Positions 22,765 to 28,845 of a stretch of 28,845 nt of DNA are shown one piece after another. Source of the stretch: a virus. The DNA is taken from positions 1-28,845 of the IMG/VR virus record IMGVR_UViG_3300025097_002015; one strand, written 5' to 3'. A model generated the notes under the pieces. That model did not search any database and was not told the DNA's origin. It was given only the letters and a program-made list of their open reading frames with translations. Both the position numbers and the translations under genes were made by a program. Positions within the stretch are counted from its first letter, which is position 1, and the number at the start of each line of letters is the position of its first letter.

Positions 22765-23518
22765 AGATTTAAGATACGCCTCAAGGGCGTTAAGTGTGCT
22801 TAAGCGCATAATCCCTGCGGATAGTTCCGTAGAGTCGTTTTTGTTGTTTGCCGGCGATCTGGAGATCAACTTAGCAGAAGCCGGCCGCCAAGTCACCGCT
22901 CATACCAATAGATATGTAATTTATGATTTTTGGGTATCTTTGTTTGAAAGCCCATGGGTGCTTTCTGAAATGGCCCAATTTTTTTACCCGTTTGAAAGTC
23001 AAGAAGTTTTTAACGTATTTCAAAAAGATTATAGTAAAAAAAAGGATCCCTATATGCGCGCAGCCCTATTTTTTTTGTTAAATCGGTGTTCATCAAATGG
23101 AATGATATCTTCTGGAGATTTAGATCAAAAAAATTATACCCCTATGGCCCTGACTCACCTTGAAAGATTTAAACAAATTAATTTTGACGTTGTTTGCGAT
23201 CAGTCCGAGAACTTTTTAGCGAACGTTTCACAAATAAAAGATACTGATTTCATCTTTTTTCCAGTAGGAAAGTTTAGTTTCAATTTGTTAGAAGAAGGGA
23301 TTACCCGCGGCCAAGAAGAAACAACGATTTATCACAAAGAACTAAAAGAGACTGTAGATGCTCTTAAAACGCCCACAATCTTGAATTATGTATATCATCC
23401 GGGCGTCGTGCAACTTTACAGCGACTATGAGATGATTATGTTAGATAAATATGGAAAAGATACTTCTGACAAAACTAAAGCAAAGGAGCTTATAATTGCA
23501 AATTTCGGAATTAGTTAA
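22748..23518 (+). CDS. degenerate D12-class (Dam-like) DNA adenine methyltransferase homologue
   Basis: A 256-residue protein whose whole layout follows D12-class adenine methylases but whose catalytic motifs are altered. The motif I region reads FLLFAGDLEINLAEAG (29-45) and the NDxN-like step reads A-H-T-N-R-Y-V-I-Y-D-F-W (51-62). The central helix has RAALFFLLNRCSSNGMI (104-120), like the R/A-x-x-F-x-x-x-N-R-xxxNG block of D12 enzymes. Where DPPY should be there is F-P-V-G-K-F (171-176), followed by the D12-like tail TTIYHKELKETVDAL and HPGVVQLYSDYEMIML. It is therefore probably not an active methylase; it may bind SAM or DNA in another role. The ATG lies in the end of the previous gene with only a weak ribosome site. 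Confidence 0.6.
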   Translation: MKSPIKDLRYASRALSVLKRIIPADSSVESFLLFAGDLEINLAEAGRQVTAHTNRYVIYDFWVSLFESPWVLSEMAQFFYPFESQEVFNVFQKDYSKKKDPYMRAALFFLLNRCSSNGMISSGDLDQKNYTPMALTHLERFKQINFDVVCDQSENFLANVSQIKDTDFIFFPVGKFSFNLLEEGITRGQEETTIYHKELKETVDALKTPTILNYVYHPGVVQLYSDYEMIMLDKYGKDTSDKTKAKELIIANFGIS

Positions 23519-23846
23519 GGCATGCGCCCTCTTCACAGTGGCGCAGGCATGTGTGTGGTTTCAGTGTTATTCTCACTATGTGTGGGAATGGTGGCAAAAT
23601 AAGCCAATTCATGCGGCATTAGTATACGGGATTCCTGCTAGTATTTGTTTTTGGTATGGTACGCGCCTCGCAGTCGATGCCACCAGCGAAGCGTGGGCGG
23701 CGCGCCTATTAGGCTTTGGAATATCATATCTAACTTTTCCATTACTCACTTGGTGGCTTTTAAATGAAAGTATGTTCACGACAAAGACAATGATTTGTGT
23801 AGCTTTGTCGGTTATGATAGTAATGGTACAAATATTTTGGAGATAA
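23496..23846 (+). CDS. four-helix integral membrane protein, unknown
   Basis: A 116-residue, very hydrophobic protein with about four membrane-spanning helices (VKACALFTVAQACVWF; HAALVYGIPASICFWYG; LLGFGISYLTFPLLTWWLL; TMICVALSVMIVMVQIF), the size of a small multidrug-type or DMT-like unit; similar small membrane proteins occur in marine T4-like phages. It starts at TTG with a perfect AAGGAG at 23483-23488 seven bases upstream, inside the previous gene (23-bp overlap); no ATG serves. It might be a holin candidate or affect host membrane transport; nothing decides this. Confidence 0.6.
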   Translation: MQISELVKACALFTVAQACVWFQCYSHYVWEWWQNKPIHAALVYGIPASICFWYGTRLAVDATSEAWAARLLGFGISYLTFPLLTWWLLNESMFTTKTMICVALSVMIVMVQIFWR

Positions 23847-23847
23847 A

Positions 23848-24177
23848 ATGACAATAGTAGAAAAGCCTTGGGGCTTTGAATTAATTTGGGCACAAACGGA
23901 TAATTATGTCGGCAAGTTATTGCACATTGACGCACAACAAAGGCTTTCTCTTCAATATCATGAAATTAAAGAGGAAACTGTTTTTGTCACGCAAGGAATT
24001 CTTTTAAATTATGATGCCGGCGGGAATGTGCAAGCAATTCCCGCCGGCCAATCGTTACATGTTCAGCCTAATCAAGTTCATCGATTTGGCGCCGGCAAGA
24101 AATACGTTGAGCTTATTGAAGTGAGCACCCCATATCTTGATGATGTTGTTAGATTAGAAGATGACTATAAGAGATAA
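23848..24177 (+). CDS. cupin-domain protein, mannose-6-phosphate isomerase type II C-terminal-like
   Basis: A 109-residue single-domain cupin. It has the pattern of the sugar-phosphate isomerase cupins: E-K-P-W-G-F-E-L-I-W at the start, metal-site segment LQYHEIKEETVFVTQG with H and E in place, the HVQPNQVHRFGAG second motif, and the typical tail VELIEVSTPYLDDVVRLEDDY. It lacks the nucleotidyltransferase half of full ManC proteins. It may interconvert or bind a sugar phosphate for glycan modification of the host surface or virion; the nucleotidyltransferase-like protein at 10.3 kb could be in the same pathway, which is a guess. Confidence 0.75.
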   Translation: MTIVEKPWGFELIWAQTDNYVGKLLHIDAQQRLSLQYHEIKEETVFVTQGILLNYDAGGNVQAIPAGQSLHVQPNQVHRFGAGKKYVELIEVSTPYLDDVVRLEDDYKR

Positions 24178-24207
24178 TAAACTATTTATTACGTTGAGGA
24201 ATTAAAT

Positions 24208-27200
24208 ATGAGTGATTTTGCAACGGATAAGTGGTTTAAACATGTCCGAGAAGAATTGATAGTAGAGGGCTTGAGAGACATCGGTCTCCCCGAATATGTC
24301 GTCGATTTTATCGAAGAGGCAATGCCGTCTTCCCCGGAGAAGGCGAAGGTGTACACAGGCAATGGCTGGAAGAAAGCCTTCACGACGGATAACGTGCAGA
24401 ACCTTCAGTTTACTGCCGTTAATCATCTGATCGATCAGTACGGCGACTATGTGCAGAAGCAACCCAGCAGCGACGACCCCATTGCCCCCCTGCAAGCCCG
24501 AACCTCGACACCGTATGGGACTGCCGATGACGGCAGTTTCAAGCACGTAGAGTACGACGACGAGATGATAAAGCGCTCTGAGCAAGTTAAGTTCGTTATT
24601 CAAAACATCAAGAATGTGCTCGCCAAGCCGATGGGCACGTGGCCCAAGGCATTTAAGAAAGCCGTGAAGGCTTTGAGCAAAGCGGGAATTCCCAGCGAGA
24701 AAGTTGAATCCACCCAAGAATACTTTAAAGTACTTCTTCAGCAAGAGTTTCAAAATTGGTGGTACAGATACGATTTGCTGTTCGCATGGTTAAACTCTGA
24801 GCCCACCAACTATGAACTGATTAAAGGCGAAAAAAGCATGGTGGACGCCTACCGTGTTGCTCAAGATGACTTAAACAACAAAGAAGATCCCGACTTTATC
24901 ATACACACCTTTGAGGATGGCTCTTACTGGTACAATCTTGATGTGTCTAACTGCCCTGTTGAAGGCGAGCGCATGGGGCACTGCGGTGGCGACAATCGCG
25001 GCGTTCTTGTTTCTCTGCGCAAGAAGAAAGGCAAGCGCAAGGCATCCTCGTCTTATATCACGATGACTTGGGATGACGAGACCCTTTATCAGATCAAGGG
25101 GCGCTCTAACGATGCTCCCCCGGAGGAGACCTGGGATCACATCGATTGGTTCATTAAGAACATGAACATCAACTCAGTCCAAGAAAGCGGCGAGCACTCC
25201 AACGACTGGGATGGTTTCCGAGAGATGAATGACTATCTATCCTCACGAAACCGCGACGTTAGTTTTGCAGGCGCAGTTGATATTGAAGCCATTGACGAGA
25301 TGCTTAGTGAAATAGCAAACAACTACGATGGTGAACAAACGTCGATATCAGCAGAGTCCCAGGGACCAGAGGACCACGGCGGCGACGGCGCGTATGTATA
25401 CATGAGCGGCTATGCCAGCATGGAGATTGAACTTCGCTGGAAAGGCTTTAAAGAAGAAGAGGGTTTTTATATCCCGACACTGGGACCGAGGACCGCCACT
25501 TCGGATGCGACAACTGACGACAGCCTCAGCCCCATCCCGATTAACTCATGGGGCACCGATGCACGAGCGTTTGAGGATGAGTCGGGATTTGATACAATCG
25601 GCTGGGATCTTCCGGGCGACGACCCAGAAGTAGAGTGGTCGATCCAGATGAAAGAAAGCTCTTTCCCGCCAGGTTACGAGGGAGATATGGAGGCGTCCGG
25701 CCCCATGCTGGCAGTCCTTAGTGTAGAGTGGCGCCTCAGCCACCAAGAAGGCGTTGAAGATGCCGACGAGGCCGAGCGCCACTTTGAAGACTTTAGCGAT
25801 AACATGCAGCAGTTTGACAATGAATACGAGGAGAAACATGCCGAGGTGCGGGGCAATCTGGCACAGCACGGCTACATCGCCAAGACAACCTACGACCGTG
25901 ACCGCGAAGAAATGGCTGCATACGACATGGATCACTGGAAAGTGTGGAGCGAGAAATCAGGACTAGAGTTTTGGTTTAGACCACACAGACGGTCAGATAC
26001 TCTTATTAATAGCGGCGGAGATGCGGCACGCATCCCGATGGAAATTATGATGTGGGGACGCGATCCAGCCCGCGACCATCACATAGACGCGTTGTGGGTG
26101 AAGATCTTTGGTACATCTATCCTGCGTGGGAAGATGCAGTCACCTGACCTTAACCGCAACATGGCGAGAAACTTGGAGAAACTTTATGCAGAACAAGAAG
26201 CCTCTGATCCCGACCAAGAGCAGCTTCCCTTTAGTCAAGAGTACGATGCGCCTCCCCCACGCGCTGTGTTGGCGAAAGACTCGCGCTTCATCATTGAACC
26301 AGCAACGAGATTTGAGCGCTCCGGTGACGTTGGCGAAGGCTCATACCCCAACATGTCTATCAACTGGCGTTATACTATTGGTGTAGATCACACAGCATCG
26401 TCCGAGGAAGTACAGACAGTCAAAGATATTGTGAAGTATTTTAACGAGAACTCCGATATGGTTGAACTTGCCGCCATGCAGACGATCCGTGATGCGATGG
26501 AGGGGACGGCAGCGTTGGCAGATGCCACCAAAGCAGATGTTATGTCGGGCAAGTGGCCCAACATTGCCATTCGGCGCATTGATGATAAGTATGGTGCCGC
26601 GGCGTATGCCGGGGATGTCCATGCCGAGGCAATCATTCTGATTACCAAGTGGATAAAAGACAACTTCGATCAGATGAGTGAGCCAGAAAAATATGTAGCG
26701 TGGTTTAAATATCTGAAGCCGATCAAAGATGCTCACTTCAACATGGCTAGATCTGGAAACATTGAAATGGACGACGATGCCAACATTGGCATGCCCAAGA
26801 ACTGGGTAATAGAGGTGCAAGATCAGTTGAAGAAGATGAAAGCCTTCAGTGGAACCGTGAACAAGTATGGTGGAGTGCAGCCTGGCGAGACACTGAAAGG
26901 AACGATAGGAGAGCCCCAGCCCGTAGGAGAGTCGATGGAACAACAGATAGCAAGAATAGACAACCTCTTGCAGGAGAAGGATCCCAACTACGATCTTAGA
27001 ATTTACAGCATTAAAGTTGATCTTTCGATCCAGAAGCAGGTTGGTGGCGAAATCCAAGAGACGCAGACAGAGATCCGCGGAATTGAAGGCGTTACCACGG
27101 TGCGCACCCTAGGTGACACTAGTGATGTGGGCACTGCCGTTGTCGCGACATACGAAATTAAGTTTGAGCTTATTGGGGCCATTAGTCGCGTTAAATTTCG

Positions 27201-27735
27201 CGATGCAATCCTTATTCCCGGCTTAATGAAGATCAAGGGATTGAAAATACTGCGGATTTCTCCGATGCACAGAACAAATGTCCGCGGCACCATTAGAACC
27301 GTACGTGAATCTTTAATTAAAGAAGAGACCTTTGCTCCTTTTGGTGGTAAGGTAGGTGCCGCAGCCGGCACACGCATGCGGGGTCGTAGAATGGTTACTC
27401 CGCGAAAAATGCTTGATGATATTGCTACCGACTGGCGAGAAGGCGGCGTCATGTCCTATGATGCGGCCATGGACACCACAGATATGCGTTATCATGTCAT
27501 GTTGCCGGTGGAAGAATTGTTGCCTTATATATCACGTGAATTTCGTGCACCTAAAGACGCGTTTGATGGGATGTATCAAAATTTTATTAGCAATGGAGCG
27601 CAAGCCCCCGTATATGTTGCTATAGGAAAAAATGGCAGAGTAAAAGTAACAGGTGGAGAAGATATCATATGGTTTGCTAAGCGTAGCGGGTTAGAAGAGT
27701 TGCCCGTGTTTTTAAGTTACCAAAGTCAGGTATAA
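24208..27735 (+). CDS. 1175-residue multidomain protein with PcfJ-like MGHC core and ParB-fold-like C-terminal module
   Basis: Three parts are visible. Residues 1-230 are helical, with the conserved opening HVREELIVEGLRDIGLP. Residues 230-315 contain HTFEDGSYWYNLD, E-R-M-G-H-C-G-G with C259, VLVSLRKK and LYQIKGRSNDAPPEE, the pattern of the MGHC..SLRD..QIKG domain of phage and PcfJ-type proteins (by memory). Residues 330-1030 are a long, acidic, strand-rich region without a name. After VRESLIKEE (1032) a separate module of about 140 residues ends APVYVAIGKNGRVKVTGGED and WFAKRSGLEELPVFLSYQ, like a ParB-type fold with its GxHR changed to GGED. The middle is clearly GC-richer than its neighbours, and the end returns to the local composition. 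Its role may be structural or internal; unknown. Confidence 0.65.
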   Translation: MSDFATDKWFKHVREELIVEGLRDIGLPEYVVDFIEEAMPSSPEKAKVYTGNGWKKAFTTDNVQNLQFTAVNHLIDQYGDYVQKQPSSDDPIAPLQARTSTPYGTADDGSFKHVEYDDEMIKRSEQVKFVIQNIKNVLAKPMGTWPKAFKKAVKALSKAGIPSEKVESTQEYFKVLLQQEFQNWWYRYDLLFAWLNSEPTNYELIKGEKSMVDAYRVAQDDLNNKEDPDFIIHTFEDGSYWYNLDVSNCPVEGERMGHCGGDNRGVLVSLRKKKGKRKASSSYITMTWDDETLYQIKGRSNDAPPEETWDHIDWFIKNMNINSVQESGEHSNDWDGFREMNDYLSSRNRDVSFAGAVDIEAIDEMLSEIANNYDGEQTSISAESQGPEDHGGDGAYVYMSGYASMEIELRWKGFKEEEGFYIPTLGPRTATSDATTDDSLSPIPINSWGTDARAFEDESGFDTIGWDLPGDDPEVEWSIQMKESSFPPGYEGDMEASGPMLAVLSVEWRLSHQEGVEDADEAERHFEDFSDNMQQFDNEYEEKHAEVRGNLAQHGYIAKTTYDRDREEMAAYDMDHWKVWSEKSGLEFWFRPHRRSDTLINSGGDAARIPMEIMMWGRDPARDHHIDALWVKIFGTSILRGKMQSPDLNRNMARNLEKLYAEQEASDPDQEQLPFSQEYDAPPPRAVLAKDSRFIIEPATRFERSGDVGEGSYPNMSINWRYTIGVDHTASSEEVQTVKDIVKYFNENSDMVELAAMQTIRDAMEGTAALADATKADVMSGKWPNIAIRRIDDKYGAAAYAGDVHAEAIILITKWIKDNFDQMSEPEKYVAWFKYLKPIKDAHFNMARSGNIEMDDDANIGMPKNWVIEVQDQLKKMKAFSGTVNKYGGVQPGETLKGTIGEPQPVGESMEQQIARIDNLLQEKDPNYDLRIYSIKVDLSIQKQVGGEIQETQTEIRGIEGVTTVRTLGDTSDVGTAVVATYEIKFELIGAISRVKFRDAILIPGLMKIKGLKILRISPMHRTNVRGTIRTVRESLIKEETFAPFGGKVGAAAGTRMRGRRMVTPRKMLDDIATDWREGGVMSYDAAMDTTDMRYHVMLPVEELLPYISREFRAPKDAFDGMYQNFISNGAQAPVYVAIGKNGRVKVTGGEDIIWFAKRSGLEELPVFLSYQSQV

Positions 27736-27749
27736 CATACTTACTATGT

Positions 27750-28514
27750 ATGATAAGGTTCTTGAAATTAGTAAAGAAGCTTTTTTGGGGGTCCATTTCG
27801 GTAGCCCTGATTGGTTGTCTTATATTTGTAAGCGTTTATAGTAACAAATATTTAGCCCCACCGCGTCTACAATACGACAACAACATTAGCAATTTATATT
27901 CCAAGAATTATAAAAAGTCAGTTGCAAAATCGCGCTACAGTGCCGTACTTATAAACTCACCAGATCTTTTATTTCGCGTTTCATCGTTATCCGGCACATA
28001 TTTTATAGCAAATGGCGAGCCATATGTTATAACTGCCGCGCATGGAATTTCAGGGCCGTGTTTTTTAATGACAATATCTCACGAACAAAATTACCACGAT
28101 TGTGAAGAATATACAGTGATTGACAGATTAAATGATTATGCGATCATAAAACTATCAGAAAAAATACCAAATAGAGATCCGGTAAGAATTCCAGAGGACT
28201 TGCCCCGAGGCAGCCAATGGGCCGCGTCGTATTCAATATTAAATAAAATAATATACACAGGATATCCAAATTCGATTGGTCCTTTAACATTAAAGGGAGA
28301 TGTGGTAGGATATACTGGAGAAGATTATTTATATGTGTTTTCTCATGCATATATGGGCTCCTCTGGATCCGGCGTTTTTTCAACTAAAGGAAAATATATT
28401 GGCATAGTAACCGCCATTGATATTGGACAAACTGAGTATGGAGTTGATATATTAGAAAATGTTGTGCTTGTGACACCAGCTTTTAAAGTGGACTGGTCCG
28501 CCGTATTAGACTAA
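27750..28514 (+). CDS. membrane-anchored trypsin-like (S1) serine protease
   Basis: A 254-residue protein. One N-terminal membrane helix (residues 12-30, LFWGSISVALIGCLIFVSV) after a basic start (RFLKLVKK) gives an inside-out orientation with the catalytic domain exported. The chymotrypsin-fold triad is visible: H98 in V-I-T-A-A-H-G, D129 in NDYAIIKL, and S205 in M-G-S-S-G-S-G. Relatives in bacteria (HtrA-like, without PDZ) degrade or process envelope proteins. The start has no clear ribosome site and lies 14 bp after the giant gene; the neighbouring ATG at 27746 is out of frame. Together with the matrixin at 8.9 kb it is a second exported protease in the same phage. Confidence 0.82.
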   Translation: MIRFLKLVKKLFWGSISVALIGCLIFVSVYSNKYLAPPRLQYDNNISNLYSKNYKKSVAKSRYSAVLINSPDLLFRVSSLSGTYFIANGEPYVITAAHGISGPCFLMTISHEQNYHDCEEYTVIDRLNDYAIIKLSEKIPNRDPVRIPEDLPRGSQWAASYSILNKIIYTGYPNSIGPLTLKGDVVGYTGEDYLYVFSHAYMGSSGSGVFSTKGKYIGIVTAIDIGQTEYGVDILENVVLVTPAFKVDWSAVLD

Positions 28515-28536
28515 TTATATTAATTGAGGTAATTGA

Positions 28537-28845
28537 ATGAGTATTACAGATGATGTGGTAGAGCTTGCTATCGCCAGCACAGAACCAGAAGATCTAAAAC
28601 CAAAGCCGCCGCCACGACTGGCACCTAGGGGTATTAGAACATTTACGGTATGTCGCCAAAGCGACGAAACAGGAGTCAGCGGAGAAGGGGTTGTCATTGA
28701 GGGCGTTGAATTAGCGTCTGGTCATTGTATTATTCATTGGCTATACCCTCCCCCCCGAGGTGGCATCGCAATATTTGATTCACTGGAGGATTTTTTAAAA
28801 GTGCACGTGAAACCACACCCAACTAATAAAACAATTATTACGTTT
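28537..28845 (+). CDS. conserved phage protein, 3'-truncated
   Basis: 103 residues run off the window end in frame. After a proline-rich N-terminus (DLKPKPPPRLAPRG) comes TFTVCRQSDETGVSGEGVVI, then HCIIHWLYPPP and IAIFDSLEDFLKVHVKPHP, a compact beta-rich domain of the DETGVSG...W...S type that I have seen as a hypothetical protein in phages and some bacteria. GAGG sits about nine bases before the ATG. The function is not known. Confidence 0.55.
   Translation, partial: MSITDDVVELAIASTEPEDLKPKPPPRLAPRGIRTFTVCRQSDETGVSGEGVVIEGVELASGHCIIHWLYPPPRGGIAIFDSLEDFLKVHVKPHPTNKTIITF

Noticed and set aside
26341-27057. 238-residue reverse-strand ORF inside the giant gene
   Set aside because: Antisense shadow of a GC-richer coding region; no recognisable domain or ribosome site, and the forward frame is continuous across it.

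Overview
The window looks like a piece of a large tailed bacteriophage genome (T4-like/jumbo style, probably marine, Gram-negative host), most likely a metagenomic contig. Every convincing gene is on the + strand. Genes are packed with ATGA or few-base overlaps, intergenic gaps are under about 140 bp, and I see no tRNA, rRNA, IS element or CRISPR array. Both ends are cut: the first gene lacks its start and the last lacks its end. The phage assignment rests on tail-like beta-propeller proteins, a UvsX/RecA recombinase, a FEN-type nuclease, a DnaB-type helicase, an amidase endolysin, and many small proteins of the kind found in marine myoviruses.

Layout. (1) 1-1.9 kb: two Asp-box/BNR-type repeat proteins, probably tail or appendage; the first is clearly more GC-rich than what follows. 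(2) 2.0-7.7 kb: recombination, replication and nucleotide supply: UvsX-like recombinase, 5'-3' exonuclease, DnaB-like helicase, a monomeric class II (B12-dependent) ribonucleotide reductase, then a GroES-like co-chaperonin. (3) 8.0-11.2 kb: peptidoglycan amidase, a matrixin-like lipoprotein protease, a Rossmann-like protein and a sugar-nucleotidyltransferase-like protein. (4) 11.2-14.6 kb: a bacterial-type DNA polymerase III alpha subunit. (5) 14.7-18.3 kb: small genes for DNA and nucleotide metabolism: GapR-like protein, dUTPase, Dam-type methylase, zinc-ribbon protein, thioredoxin, CBS-less IMPDH/GMP reductase, RHH-like protein, and a tiny sigma region 4-like protein. (6) 18.4-21.9 kb: acidic repeat protein (prohead-core-like), membrane protein, ClpP-like protease and GroEL. 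(7) 21.9-24.2 kb: small unknowns, a degenerate D12-class methyltransferase, a four-helix membrane protein and a cupin. (8) 24.2-28.8 kb: a 1175-residue multidomain protein with foreign-looking composition, a membrane-anchored trypsin-like protease, and a partial unknown gene.

How it fits together. The phage appears to carry its own replicase, helicase, recombinase and flap nuclease. Its dNTP supply comes from RNR with a possible thioredoxin reductant, dUTPase and IMPDH/GMPR. It also has its own GroEL/GroES pair and several proteases. Sigma70-type promoters with near-consensus boxes and 16-17 bp spacers precede recA/uvsX, the helicase, dnaE, the GapR-like/dUTPase operon, the 19.2 kb membrane-protein/clpP operon and groEL. 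Much of this region is therefore probably read by host RNA polymerase holoenzyme, and the sigma region 4-like protein is a candidate for redirecting it.

The points I find most worth a second look are: the ClpP homologue with Asn at the expected catalytic Asp; the D12 methyltransferase-like protein without DPPY; the promoter laid directly against and into a terminator hairpin; the chimeric 1175-residue protein; the split GroES/GroEL pair; and a strong GCCGGC word signature that is missing from two GC-richer blocks.
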